Positions 1 to 10,927 of a stretch of 64,000 nucleotides of DNA are shown in pieces. A program made the position numbers and the translations under genes. This DNA is from Escherichia sp. ESNIH1. Its GTDB lineage: Bacteria > Pseudomonadota > Gammaproteobacteria > Enterobacterales > Enterobacteriaceae. The stretch covers positions 682,001 through 746,000 of the forward strand of contig PQKR01000001.1 in NCBI GenBank assembly GCA_002918705.1, in the 5' to 3' direction. A model generated the notes under the pieces. That model was not told the origin of the DNA. It did not search any database and saw nothing but the letters and a program-made list of their open reading frames with translations. Position 1 is the first letter of the stretch. Every line of letters begins with the position of its first letter.

Positions 1-2
1 CC

Positions 3-236
3 TCCTGGCATCTGGCGCAGGAGGAGATTGTCGGCAGCGTGGGGGCGGGAGATGCGTTCTGCGCCGGGTTCCTCTACGGCTGTCATGAAGCCTGGCCGCT
101 ACTGGAAAGTATCCAGCTTGCCCACGTCTGCGCCAGGGCCAGCCTGCTTGCCGCCAACGCCATCGACGGGGCGAAATCCCTGGATGAGCATCGGGCCTTT
201 ATCCGCGATAACGCTCAGGCAGCGATCTCGTTATGA
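3..236 (+). CDS. PfkB-family sugar kinase, C-terminal fragment (5' end outside window)
   Basis: The frame is open from the window edge to a TGA at 234-236, giving 77 residues. It carries the PfkB signature around GSVGAGDAFCAGF (about residues 11-23 of the fragment), which holds the catalytic Asp and anion hole of ribokinase-type kinases, followed by an Ala-rich helical C-terminus. It therefore phosphorylates a sugar or sugar-like alcohol with ATP in the cytoplasm; the substrate cannot be told from the tail. Its last 22 bases overlap the 3' end of the convergent response-regulator gene. No such gene lies beside fdhF in E. coli K-12, so it belongs to a variable flank. Confidence 0.8.
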   Translation, partial: SWHLAQEEIVGSVGAGDAFCAGFLYGCHEAWPLLESIQLAHVCARASLLAANAIDGAKSLDEHRAFIRDNAQAAISL

Positions 237-949
237 ACGACGTCGGCAGCGAAAACGTAGCCCAGACCACGGATTGTTTTGATCAGCGCGGGCTGGTGCG
301 GATTCTGCTCGATTTTGCGCCGCAGCCGCATAATCAACACGTCAATGGTGCGGTCAAAAACGTCCATGCTCTCGCTATGGGTGAGGGCCAGCAGCTGTTC
401 GCGGTTCAGTACCCGCCGCGCATTCTGCATCAGCGCCAGCAGCAGGCCATACTCGCCCTGGGTGAGCGGCGTTAATTGGCCGTGTGGATCGTGCAGCTCA
501 CAGCGGGTGGTATTCAGACTCCAGCCGTTAAAGGCCATATCCGCTCCTTTCGGTAGCGGAACCTCCGCCGCCAGCGCGCCGGTACGCCGTAGCACCGCCT
601 TCAGACGAGCGACCACCACGCGGGGGTTAAAGGGTTTGGCGATGTAGTCGTCCGCCCCCATCTCCAGGCCCACCACCACGTCCGATTCGCTGCCCAGCCC
701 GGTAAGCATCACCACCGGCAGCGCGGGCCGCACGCGTTGCAGCTGCTGTAGCACCATCAGCCCGTTGGTATCCGGTAGGACCATATCCAGCAGCACCAGC
801 GCGATTTCGGGTTGTTCCGCGGCAAGCGTCAGCGCTTCCCGGCCGCTATGGCAAACGTGCACGGCAAAGACATGCTCGTTAAGCACGTCCTGCAAGAGTT
901 CGCAGACTGCCGCATCATCATCTACTACCAGAATTGCCGGTTTCATCAT
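215..949 (-). CDS. OmpR/PhoB-family response regulator, orphan in this window
   Basis: A 244-residue two-domain regulator. The receiver has the acidic pocket DDD (10-12), the phospho-acceptor D55 in LLDMVLPD, the Thr of MLTG and the conserved Lys in AKPFNPR. The C-terminal winged helix (about 140-235) ends with the typical IKTIRGLGYVF. It should bind DNA as a phosphorylated dimer. No histidine kinase is adjacent: upstream is divergent fdhF, downstream is a convergent kinase tail, so its partner sensor is elsewhere or absent. Two ATGs in tandem (949 and 946) follow a GGTGGG ribosome site and either could be the start. I do not recognise it as a named E. coli regulator. Confidence 0.85.
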   Translation of the reverse strand: MMKPAILVVDDDAAVCELLQDVLNEHVFAVHVCHSGREALTLAAEQPEIALVLLDMVLPDTNGLMVLQQLQRVRPALPVVMLTGLGSESDVVVGLEMGADDYIAKPFNPRVVVARLKAVLRRTGALAAEVPLPKGADMAFNGWSLNTTRCELHDPHGQLTPLTQGEYGLLLALMQNARRVLNREQLLALTHSESMDVFDRTIDVLIMRLRRKIEQNPHQPALIKTIRGLGYVFAADVVHNEIAA

Positions 950-1060
950 CTACGCCCACCCGAGAGACATGCCCTAAGTGTTAGCCATTCTGGTGAGGAT
1001 CGGCAGCAAATCACACTGCGACGTGCTGGATCTTTAACCGTTGTCACACCCCTTCGCCTT

Positions 1061-1081
1061 TCGACACGTCAAATATGTCGA
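1061..1081. promoter_or_regulatory. Candidate FhlA upstream activating site for fdhF
   Basis: Inverted repeat TCGACA (1061-1066) and TGTCGA (1076-1081), about 70-90 bp upstream of the sigma-54 promoter. Position and dyad fit the enhancer-type site used by the formate-responsive activator FhlA at E. coli fdhF. The match to a binding motif is from memory and not scored. Confidence 0.55.
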
Positions 1082-1151
1082 TGGCCGGTTTTTCGTCAGC
1101 GTTTTGACCAAAATTCGCCCGTAATCTCTGGCCATATCCACACTAAAAATG

Positions 1152-1168
1152 TGGCATGTAAGATGCAT
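1152..1168 (+). promoter_or_regulatory. Sigma-54 promoter of fdhF
   Basis: TGGCATGTAAGATGCAT has GG at -24 and GC at -12 with the required 12-base register, matching the sigma-54 consensus TGGCAC-N5-TTGCW well. Transcription should start near 1178, leaving a leader of about 40 bases before the ATG at 1219. Confidence 0.8.
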
Positions 1169-1218
1169 AGTGGGGCCAGGAGCGCAAATGCGCGCTGTGT
1201 TTAACTGGAGCAGAAGCG

Positions 1219-3366
1219 ATGAAAAAAGTCGTCACGGTTTGCCCGTACTGCGCCTCAGGTTGCAAGATCAACCTCGTGGTGGATAACGGTAAAATCGTTC
1301 GCGCGGAGGCGGCACAGGGGAAAACCAATCAGGGAACCCTGTGCCTGAAAGGCTACTACGGCTGGGATTTTATCAACGATACCCAGATCCTCACCCCGCG
1401 TCTGAAAACACCTATGATCCGTCGCCAGCGCGGCGGCAAGCTGGAGTCGGTCTCCTGGGACGAAGCGCTGAACTACGTCGCCGACCGCCTGAGCGCCATC
1501 AAAGAGAAATATGGTCCGGACGCGATCCAGACCACCGGCTCGTCGCGCGGGACCGGCAACGAAACCAACTACGTGATGCAGAAATTTGCGCGCGCCGTTA
1601 TTGGCACCAATAACGTCGACTGCTGCGCACGCGTTTGACACGGCCCCTCGGTTGCAGGTCTGCACCAGTCGGTCGGTAATGGCGCAATGAGTAATGCCAT
1701 CACGGAAATTGATAACACGGATTTGGTCTTTGTCTTTGGCTATAACCCGGCAGATTCCCACCCTATCGTCGCCAATCATGTGATTCGTGCGAAGCGTAAC
1801 GGGGCGAAAATTATTGTCTGCGATCCGCGCAAAATCGAAACCGCGCGCATTGCCGATATGCACCTTGCGTTGAGGAACGGCTCGAACATCGCGCTGCTCA
1901 ACGCCCTTGGGCATGTCATCGTTGAAGAGAAGCTCTACGACGCGGCGTTCGTGGCGAACCGTACCCAGGGCTTTGACGACTATTGCAAAATTGTTGAAGG
2001 CTACACGCCAGAGTCGGTTGAGGATATTACCGGCGTCAGCGCCCAGGCGATCCGCCAGGCCGCGCGGCTCTATGCTGGAGCGAAAACGGCCACCATTCTG
2101 TGGGGCATGGGCGTGACCCAGTTCTATCAGGGCGTGGAGACGGTGCGTTCCCTTACCAGCCTGGCGATGCTCACCGGCAACCTGGGCAAGGCGCACGTCG
2201 GCGTCAACCCGGTACGCGGGCAGAACAACGTGCAGGGCGCGTGTGATATGGGTGCCCTGCCGGACACCTATCCGGGCTACCAGTACATCAGCGATCCGGC
2301 GAACCGGGAAAAATTCGCCCGCGCCTGGGGCGTAGAGAGCCTGCCGGCCCATACCGGCTACCGCATCAGCGAGCTGCCGCATCGGGCGGCGCATGGTGAA
2401 GTGCGGGCAGCCTATATCATGGGCGAGGATCCGCTGCAGACCGACGCTGAGCTTTCGGCGGTGCGCAAAGGGTTTGAGGATCTTGAGCTGGTCATCGTGC
2501 AGGATATCTTTATGACCAAAACCGCGGCGGCGGCGGATGTGATTTTGCCGTCAACGTCGTGGGGCGAGCATGAGGGCGTCTATACGGCGGCGGATCGCGG
2601 CTTCCAGCGCTTCTTCAAGGCGGTGGAACCGCAGTGGGATCTGAAAACCGACTGGCAGATTATCAGCGAGATCGCCACGCGGATGGGCTACCCCATGCAC
2701 TACAACAATACCCAGGAGATTTGGGACGAGCTGCGCCACCTCTGCCCTGACTTCTACGGTGCGACCTACGAAAAAATGGGCGAGCTGGGCTACATTCAGT
2801 GGCCGTGCCGTGACGAGTCGGACGCTGACCAGGGGACGTCATACCTCTTCAAAGAGAAGTTTGATACCGACACTGGGCTGGCGAAATTCTTTACCTGTGA
2901 CTGGGTAGCCCCGATTGATAAGCTCACCGACGACTACCCAATGGTGCTCTCTACGGTGCGTGAGGTGGGCCACTACTCCTGCCGCTCAATGACCGGCAAC
3001 TGTGCGGCCCTGGCCGCGCTGGCCGATGAGCCGGGCTATGCGCAGCTCAATACCGCCGACGCCGCCCGGCTGGGCATCGAGGATGAGGCCCTGGTGTGGG
3101 TCAACTCGCGTAAGGGAAGAATCATCACCCGGGCGCAGGTCAGCGACCGTCCGAACCAGGGTGCGGTCTATATGACCTACCAGTGGTGGATTGGGGCCTG
3201 TAACGAGTTGGTCACCGAGAACCTGAGTCCGATAACCAAAACGCCGGAGTATAAGTACTGCGCCGTACGCGTTGAGGCCATCGACGATCAGCAGGCCGCC
3301 GAGCGGTACGTTATTGACGAGTACAACAAGCTTAAATCCCGGCTACGGGAGAGTGCATTAGGATAA
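1219..3366 (+). CDS. fdhF: Formate dehydrogenase H, selenoprotein
   Basis: Oxidises formate to CO2 in the formate hydrogenlyase complex, a cytoplasmic-side molybdenum (bis-MGD) and 4Fe-4S enzyme. Read through the in-frame TGA at 1636-1638 it is 715 residues, the E. coli length, with selenocysteine at residue 140 (CARV-U-HGPS). The Fe-S cysteines lie in CPYCASGC (8-15) plus the Cys of TLCLKG near 42. Reading stops at TGA without selenocysteine insertion, so software splits it into 1219-1638 and 1687-3366. It starts at ATG after GGAG at 1207-1210. Upstream are a sigma-54 promoter and a probable FhlA site; downstream is a strong terminator. It is monocistronic and divergent from the response regulator. 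Confidence 0.97.
1636..1676 (+). promoter_or_regulatory. Bacterial SECIS element in fdhF
   Basis: The UGA and the roughly 40 bases after it form the hairpin that SelB-GTP-Sec-tRNA recognises. The stretch is almost base-for-base that of E. coli fdhF as I remember it, including the apical GGTCTGCAC region. It explains the stop codon inside fdhF. Confidence 0.85.
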
Positions 3367-3382
3367 AACAGTACTCTTAATT

Positions 3383-3412
3383 AATAACGGCCTCGCATAA
3401 GAGGCCGTTATT
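3383..3412 (+). terminator. Rho-independent terminator of fdhF
   Basis: Perfect 12-bp stem AATAACGGCCTC / GAGGCCGTTATT around a GCATAA loop, followed by TATATATTC, 17 bases after the fdhF stop. Confidence 0.85.
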
Positions 3413-3489
3413 ATATATTCATGCGTATTATTATTTATAAAGCTCTGAGAGTGCGCTCGAAGAAAAGCTCAGTGTTATTCCGAACAACC

Positions 3490-3650
3490 TTGAGAGTATG
3501 GTGGACAGAGAGTTGAAGGCCCCAGGTAATGTTTCCATTGACCCGGGGCTACTCTCAAACAAAAGCCTGGCAGGTTGAGAGTAGCCTCTTACCCTTTTTT
3601 TGCAAGGAGTAAAAGGCATGACGCCATTGCCCGATATTTTGTTATTTTAA
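3490..3650 (+). pseudogene. Degenerate hok/sok-like type I toxin-antitoxin locus
   Basis: The run from TAGCCTCTTACC (3582-3593) through GCAAGGAG (3602-3609) to AAAAGGCATG (3611-3620) closely resembles the translation-control region of plasmid R1 hok mRNA (TAGCCTCTTACC...GCAAGGAG...AAGGCCATG), by memory. The ribosome site is folded against the CCTCTTACC arm, as in hok. Upstream, a GCCCC/GGGGC hairpin (3519-3549) framed by TTGAGAGTA (3490-3498), its inverse (3550-3558) and a second direct copy (3575-3583) sits where mok and the antisense Sok RNA lie. The toxin frame from ATG 3618 gives only 10 residues (MTPLPDILLF) before TAA at 3648-3650, directly against a REP. A 26-codon mok-like frame runs 3498-3578. 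Functional toxin is unlikely; antisense RNA from the minus strand may remain. Confidence 0.6.
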
Positions 3651-3681
3651 TGCCCGGCGGCGTACGCTTGCCGGGCCTACA
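3651..3681. repeat. REP palindrome
   Basis: GCCCGGCGGCG / CGCTTGCCGGGC-type REP core followed by CTACA, immediately after the truncated hok-like frame. One of many REPs in the window. Confidence 0.85.
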
Positions 3682-3740
3682 ATATATATTCAGCATGGTT
3701 AGCGTAGCACCATCCGCTAAATATATAGCATCACCCATTC

Positions 3741-3778
3741 AGTAATAAAAAACCCGCCGAGGCGGGTTTTTTATTACT
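3741..3778. terminator. Bidirectional terminator at the 3' end of gltP
   Basis: Long perfect dyad AGTAATAAAAAACCCGCC / GGCGGGTTTTTTATTACT with a 2-base loop, T-runs on both strands, 10 bases past the gltP stop. Confidence 0.9.
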
Positions 3779-3787
3779 TATAAAGTA

Positions 3788-5101
3788 TCACTGATTGGCG
3801 GTATTTTTAAACTTACCCAGCGTCTCGCGCTCGTAGGCCAGCGCTTTTTGGCTGTCAAACTTGCGTTCCCACTTGGCAATCACCAGTACCGCCAGCGCGT
3901 TACCCACTACGTTCAGCGCGGTACGGGCCATATCGAGGATACGGTCAACGCCCGCGATAAACGCCAGCCCTTCCAGCGGAATGCCCACGCTGCCCAGGGT
4001 CGCCAGCAGCACCACAAACGACACGCCCGGTACGCCAGCGATGCCTTTCGAGGTCACCATCAGCGTCAGCACCAGGATAATCTCCTGGCCCAGGGAGAGG
4101 TCAATGCCGTAGAGCTGGGCGATAAAGATAGCGGCGATGCTCTGATAGAGCGTAGAGCCGTCAAGGTTAAAGGAGTAACCGGTCGGCACCACGAAGCTGG
4201 TGATGGACGCCGGTGCGCCATAGGCTTCCATCTTCTCAATGATACGCGGCAGCACGCTCTCGGAGCTGGCGGTTGAGTAGGCCAGGATCAGCTCGTCCTT
4301 CAGGATACGGATCAGCGTCCAGATGCTCAGCTTGCACATCCGCGCCACCGCGCCCAGCACCACCAGGGCAAAGAACAGGATCGCCATATAGACCAGGATG
4401 ACCAGCTTCGCGAGCGGCCACAGCGAGGCAAAGCCGAAGTTGGCCACCGTCACCGAGATCAGGGCAAACACGCCAATCGGCGCGTAGCGCATCACCATAT
4501 GAGTGACTTTAAACATGGTCTCTGAAATAGAGCGGAACACGGTCACCAGCGGATCGCGGTGCGCAGCAGGCAGGGACGACAGCCCGAGGCCAAACAGCAC
4601 CGAGAAGAAGATGATCGGCAGCATATCGCCCTTCGCCATAGAGGCGACGATATTCGTCGGCACCAGCGAGAGAATGGTACCCATTAGCCCGTGGGCATGG
4701 CTCTGCACTTCCGCCGTGGTGCTCTGATATTTTGAAATATCCACCGTCGCCAGCTGCGTCATATCAATGCCCGCCCCCGGCTGGAACACGTTCGCCAGCG
4801 TGATACCCAGCACGATGGCAACGGTAGTGATGATTTCAAAATAGAGAATGGTTTTAACACCGATACGGCCAAGCTGTTTCGCGTCGCCCACCCCTGCGAT
4901 GCCCACAACCAGCGTGGAGATCACAATCGGAACCACAATCATCTTGATCAGGTGGATAAAGATATCCCCTGCCGGTGAGAGCAGGTTTGCAATCAGCCAC
5001 TCACGGCTATCGCTTTGGTAATGCAGGAAACTACCCAGCAGAATACCCAGCACAAGGGCCAGCAAAATCTGCCAGGCCAGGCTGACTTTCAAATTTTTCA
5101 T
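3788..5101 (-). CDS. gltP: Proton/glutamate-aspartate symporter
   Basis: Inner-membrane secondary carrier of the DAACS family that imports glutamate and aspartate with protons. The 437-residue product has about eight hydrophobic segments plus the family's re-entrant motifs: a Ser-rich stretch STASSESVLP and the substrate motif PTGYSFNLDGS. The start is the ATG at 5101 (MKNLKVSLAWQI), matching the E. coli N-terminus; a further in-frame upstream extension of 17 codons lacks family similarity. It is divergent from acs. In E. coli the nrf operon lies between gltP and acs; it is absent here. Confidence 0.95.
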   Translation of the reverse strand: MKNLKVSLAWQILLALVLGILLGSFLHYQSDSREWLIANLLSPAGDIFIHLIKMIVVPIVISTLVVGIAGVGDAKQLGRIGVKTILYFEIITTVAIVLGITLANVFQPGAGIDMTQLATVDISKYQSTTAEVQSHAHGLMGTILSLVPTNIVASMAKGDMLPIIFFSVLFGLGLSSLPAAHRDPLVTVFRSISETMFKVTHMVMRYAPIGVFALISVTVANFGFASLWPLAKLVILVYMAILFFALVVLGAVARMCKLSIWTLIRILKDELILAYSTASSESVLPRIIEKMEAYGAPASITSFVVPTGYSFNLDGSTLYQSIAAIFIAQLYGIDLSLGQEIILVLTLMVTSKGIAGVPGVSFVVLLATLGSVGIPLEGLAFIAGVDRILDMARTALNVVGNALAVLVIAKWERKFDSQKALAYERETLGKFKNTANQ

Positions 5102-5515
5102 AACTACAGACGTCCTCAATGAAGCACCATTCCGTGTACCGGAGCGATACATACTGAAAGGGGTGTGATTAGCGTTGCTTAGTCAAGCGGGGTTTTTTAA
5201 CGCGCATTATCAGTATCATTTGCATGGTATCAAGTGCAACCCTTTAAGATGAGGGTCTTTCACCGCAAAAGTGCATAAGAAGCGCCTTTTATCCCATACT
5301 TATTGCATAACTATATGTTATGGATAAGCTTTTCATCACCTTTCCTGCAAACATCACTAATAGTGATTATTTCCCTTCAAAGATTCATTTGCTGAATTTT
5401 CAACCATTCAAACAATGCGTGATCTTCCGCCCAAAAAGTAAACAAAGCCGTGCTTCACTCTTCCCTTAACGTTTCCGTGACATATCCTTAACATCTTACA
5501 AGGAGAACAAAAGCC
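5102..5515. promoter_or_regulatory. gltP-acs divergent intergenic region
   Basis: A 414-base AT-rich region carrying the promoters of both genes. A 15-base palindrome ATCACTAATAGTGAT lies at 5353-5367, about 150 bases upstream of acs. E. coli acs is CRP-, Fis- and IHF-controlled from here, but I could not pick a convincing CRP consensus by eye. The acs ribosome site is AAGGAG at about 5500-5505. Confidence 0.5.
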
Positions 5516-7474
5516 ATGAGCCAAATACATAAACACTCTGTTCCCGCCAATATCGCGGAAAATTGCCTGATTAACCCGGAGCAGTATGAGGCGAAATATC
5601 AGCAATCCGTCAGCGATCCCGACACCTTCTGGGGTGAAGAGGGCAAAATTCTTGACTGGATCCGACCTTATCAGAAGGTAAAAAATACCTCCTTCGCGCC
5701 GGGCAACGTCTCTATTAAATGGTATGAGGATGGCACGCTCAACCTGGCCGCCAACTGTCTCGACAGGCATCTGGCCGAGCGCGGCGACCAGACGGCCATT
5801 ATCTGGGAAGGCGACGACGCCCAGCAGAGCAAACATATCTCCTGGCGCGAACTGCATGCCGACGTCTGCCGCTTCGCCAACGTCCTGCTGGCGCTTGGCA
5901 TTAAAAAAGGTGACGTGGTGGCGATCTATATGCCGATGGTGCCGGAAGCGGCGGTAGCCATGCTCGCCTGCGCGCGTATCGGTGCCATTCACTCTGTAAT
6001 CTTTGGCGGCTTCTCACCGGAAGCGGTAGCCGGGCGTATTATCGACTCCAGCTCGCGGCTGGTGATCACCGCCGACGAGGGCGTGCGTGCCGGGCGTAGC
6101 ATCCCGCTGAAAAAGAACGTCGATGACGCGTTGAAGAACCCTAACGTGACCACGATCGAACACGTGGTGGTGCTCAAGCGTACCGGGGGCAACATTGAGT
6201 GGCAGGAGGAGCGCGATCTCTGGTGGAGCGACGTGATGGCGCAGGCCAGCAGCGAGCACCAGCCGGTGGAAGTAAATGCGGAAGATCCGCTCTTTATCCT
6301 CTATACCTCCGGCTCAACCGGCAAGCCAAAAGGGGTGCTGCACACCACCGGCGGCTATCTGGTCTACGCGGCCACCACCTTCAAGTATGTTTTCGATTAT
6401 CATCCGGGCGACATCTACTGGTGCACCGCCGACGTGGGCTGGGTTACCGGCCACAGCTATCTGCTTTACGGTCCGCTGGCCTGTGGGGCAACAACTCTGA
6501 TGTTCGAGGGCGTGCCGAACTGGCCTACCCCGGCACGCATGGCGCAGGTGGTTGATAAGCATCAGGTAAATATTCTCTATACCGCGCCGACGGCGATCCG
6601 TGCCCTGATGGCGGAAGGCGACAAGGCGATTGCCGGTACCGACCGCTCGTCGCTGCGCATCCTCGGCTCGGTAGGTGAACCGATCAACCCGGAAGCCTGG
6701 GAGTGGTACTGGAAGAAGATTGGCAACGAGAAGTGCCCGGTCATCGACACCTGGTGGCAGACCGAAACCGGGGGCTTTATGATCGCTCCGCTGCCGGGCG
6801 CAACCGAGCTGAAAGCGGGCTCTGCGACCCGCCCCTTCTTTGGCGTTCAGCCTGCGCTGGTGGATAACGAAGGCACGCCGCTGGAGGGCGCCACCGAAGG
6901 CAACCTGGCGATAGTTGACTCCTGGCCTGGACAGGCACGCACGCTGTTTGGCGATCACGAGCGCTTCGAGCAGACCTACTTCTCGACCTTTAAAAATATG
7001 TACTTCAGCGGCGACGGTGCGCGGCGCGACGAGGACGGCTACTACTGGATCACCGGCCGCGTGGACGACGTGCTTAACGTCTCCGGCCATCGTCTCGGCA
7101 CGGCGGAGATCGAATCTGCACTGGTCTCACATCCAAAAATTGCCGAAGCGGCGGTAGTGGGCATCCCACACAACATCAAAGGTCAGGCGATCTACGCCTA
7201 CGTCACGCTGAACCACGGTGAAGAGCCGTCCCCGGCGCTCTACACCGAAGTGCGCAACTGGGTACGCAAAGAGATCGGCCCGCTGGCCACGCCGGACGTG
7301 CTGCACTGGACCGACTCGCTGCCAAAAACGCGCTCTGGCAAAATCATGCGCCGTATCTTGCGCAAGATTGCCGCAGGGGACACCAGCAACCTCGGGGATA
7401 CCTCAACGCTGGCCGATCCGGGCGTAGTGGAAAAACTGCTCGAAGAGAAGCAGGGTATCACCATGCCGTCGTAA
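5516..7474 (+). CDS. acs: Acetyl-CoA synthetase (AMP-forming)
   Basis: Activates acetate to acetyl-CoA through acetyl-AMP for low-acetate scavenging. At 652 residues it has the E. coli length. The ATP-binding P-loop [11 protein letters not shown] lies near 263-273, the TETGG core downstream, and the acetylation-regulated catalytic Lys is K609 in [10 protein letters not shown]. First gene of acs-yjcH-actP, which pairs the enzyme with an acetate permease. A short GC-rich hairpin lies between it and yjcH. Confidence 0.98.
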   Translation: MSQIHKHSVPANIAENCLINPEQYEAKYQQSVSDPDTFWGEEGKILDWIRPYQKVKNTSFAPGNVSIKWYEDGTLNLAANCLDRHLAERGDQTAIIWEGDDAQQSKHISWRELHADVCRFANVLLALGIKKGDVVAIYMPMVPEAAVAMLACARIGAIHSVIFGGFSPEAVAGRIIDSSSRLVITADEGVRAGRSIPLKKNVDDALKNPNVTTIEHVVVLKRTGGNIEWQEERDLWWSDVMAQASSEHQPVEVNAEDPLFILYTSGSTGKPKGVLHTTGGYLVYAATTFKYVFDYHPGDIYWCTADVGWVTGHSYLLYGPLACGATTLMFEGVPNWPTPARMAQVVDKHQVNILYTAPTAIRALMAEGDKAIAGTDRSSLRILGSVGEPINPEAWEWYWKKIGNEKCPVIDTWWQTETGGFMIAPLPGATELKAGSATRPFFGVQPALVDNEGTPLEGATEGNLAIVDSWPGQARTLFGDHERFEQTYFSTFKNMYFSGDGARRDEDGYYWITGRVDDVLNVSGHRLGTAEIESALVSHPKIAEAAVVGIPHNIKGQAIYAYVTLNHGEEPSPALYTEVRNWVRKEIGPLATPDVLHWTDSLPKTRSGKIMRRILRKIAAGDTSNLGDTSTLADPGVVEKLLEEKQGITMPS

Positions 7475-7488
7475 CGATTCCATCCTCA

Positions 7489-7510
7489 CCCTCTCCCGCA
7501 TGGGAGAGGG
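7489..7510. repeat. Short inverted repeat between acs and yjcH
   Basis: CCCTCTCCC-GCAT-GGGAGAGGG, a perfect 9-bp stem with a tetraloop. It may attenuate read-through or protect the acs part of the operon mRNA. Confidence 0.7.
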
Positions 7511-7555
7511 AATTATAAAAACCCTCCCCTACAAAATACGTCTGGAGACTCTGTG

Positions 7556-9516
<1,961 letters not shown>

Positions 9517-9525
9517 TCCTTCTCT

Positions 9526-9546
9526 CCCCGGCCATTCTGGCCGGGG
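9526..9546 (+). terminator. Hairpin after actP, probable terminator
   Basis: CCCCGGCCA-TTC-TGGCCGGGG, perfect 9-bp stem 10 bases after the stop. No T-run follows, so it may act as a stability or pausing structure rather than a full terminator. Confidence 0.55.
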
Positions 9547-9622
9547 ATCACAGTTCTCTCCCTGCAATCGCGATACAGTATCTCAATCTATTTGAAACTT
9601 TGTTTTAATATGAGAGGATGCG

Positions 9623-10912
9623 ATGAAGCGATTTGCCCTTGTCGGAACCGGAGGACGGGCCGGGCTGTACATCTCTGCGATTGGCGGACAGTGGCGTGAA
9701 ACGGCGCAGCTGGTGGCCTTTTGCGATACCAACCAGACGCGTATGGACTACGCTAATCAGCTGCTTCAGAGCAGCGATAGCGAGCCGGTATCAACGTGGA
9801 AAGCCGAGCAGTTTGACGCGATGATCCGTGAAACGCACCCGGATACCATTATTGTTACCACAATGGACCGCACTCACGATGAGTATATCGTGCGGGCGCT
9901 GCGCGCCGGATGCGACGTCATTACCGAAAAGCCGATGACCATTGATGAGCAGCGCGCCCTGCGTATCCTCGACGCTATCGAAGAGACGGGCCGCAGCGTG
10001 CGCGTAGCCTTTAACTACCGCTACGCCCCGCACCACAGCAAGGTACGCGAGCTGCTGATGAACGGCACCATTGGCGAGGTCTACTCGGTTCACTTTGAGT
10101 GGCTGCTTAACACCGAGCACGGCGCGGACTACTTCCGCCGCTGGCACCGGGAGAAGCGCAACAGCGGCGGCCTGCTGGTACATAAATCCACTCACCACTT
10201 TGACCTGATGAACTTCTGGCTGGGGAGCTATCCCGAGCGGGTCTACGCCGAGGGCGGGCTGCGCTTCTACGGGAAAGAGAATGCCGAGCGACGGGGCGTC
10301 ACGCAGTTCTATCCCCGCGCCCACGGCTATGCGCAGGCGAAAGCGGATCCCTTTGCATTACAGATGGCCGACAACCCCCAGCTGAAAGCGCTCTACCTCG
10401 ACGCCGAGCATGAGGATAACTACTTCCGCGACCAGAGCGTGTTCAGCGACGGCATTACCATCGAAGACACTCTGTCGGTGCTGGTGAAGTACCAGAACCG
10501 GGTGCAACTGACCTACTCCCTGAACGCCTATCTGCCCTGGGAGGGCTTGAACGTGGTGTTTAACGGCAGCGCGGGGCGGCTAGAGATGAAGCTGGTGGAG
10601 AAGTCTTACGTTAACGCCGGCGGCGCACGCGAGAATGAAGGAAGCCTGGAGGGGTGCGATATCACGGTCTTCCCGATGTTTGCCGCCCCCTGGAAGGCGG
10701 AGTTCAGCGTTGGCGAAGGCGGCCACGGCGGCGGAGATAACGCCATGCTGGCGGATCTGTTCGGCGAGCCAGGAGACGATCCGCTCAAGCGCGCCGCTGA
10801 CCACCGGGCGGGGGCGATGTCGATCCTCACCGGCATCGCCGGGAATATTTCAATGCAGCAGCAGCGCCCGGTCAACTTCCGCGAGTTTGAGCTGGTTTCC
10901 CGGCTGAATTAG
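9623..10912 (+). CDS. Gfo/Idh/MocA-family oxidoreductase
   Basis: A 429-residue NAD(P)-dependent dehydrogenase. The N-terminal Rossmann fold shows GTGGRA at 8-13, and the family's EKP motif is at E102-K103-P104. The C-terminal half has a substrate domain with an HKSTHHFD segment that fits the catalytic His region. Such enzymes oxidise or epimerise sugars, inositols or derivatives; the substrate cannot be read here. AGAGG at 9611-9615 precedes the ATG. It is a single gene between actP and the convergent cid-type pair and is not part of the E. coli K-12 locus, so it is accessory. Confidence 0.85.
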   Translation: MKRFALVGTGGRAGLYISAIGGQWRETAQLVAFCDTNQTRMDYANQLLQSSDSEPVSTWKAEQFDAMIRETHPDTIIVTTMDRTHDEYIVRALRAGCDVITEKPMTIDEQRALRILDAIEETGRSVRVAFNYRYAPHHSKVRELLMNGTIGEVYSVHFEWLLNTEHGADYFRRWHREKRNSGGLLVHKSTHHFDLMNFWLGSYPERVYAEGGLRFYGKENAERRGVTQFYPRAHGYAQAKADPFALQMADNPQLKALYLDAEHEDNYFRDQSVFSDGITIEDTLSVLVKYQNRVQLTYSLNAYLPWEGLNVVFNGSAGRLEMKLVEKSYVNAGGARENEGSLEGCDITVFPMFAAPWKAEFSVGEGGHGGGDNAMLADLFGEPGDDPLKRAADHRAGAMSILTGIAGNISMQQQRPVNFREFELVSRLN

Positions 10913-10927
10913 ACCTCACGCCGCTGG

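Noticed and set aside
1636-1638. In-frame stop in fdhF suggesting a broken gene
   Set aside because: It is the selenocysteine codon at residue 140 followed by a SECIS hairpin; the family length is intact when read through.
1255-2394. 379-codon open frame opposite fdhF
   Set aside because: Composition-driven antisense frame; fdhF itself is certain from motifs.
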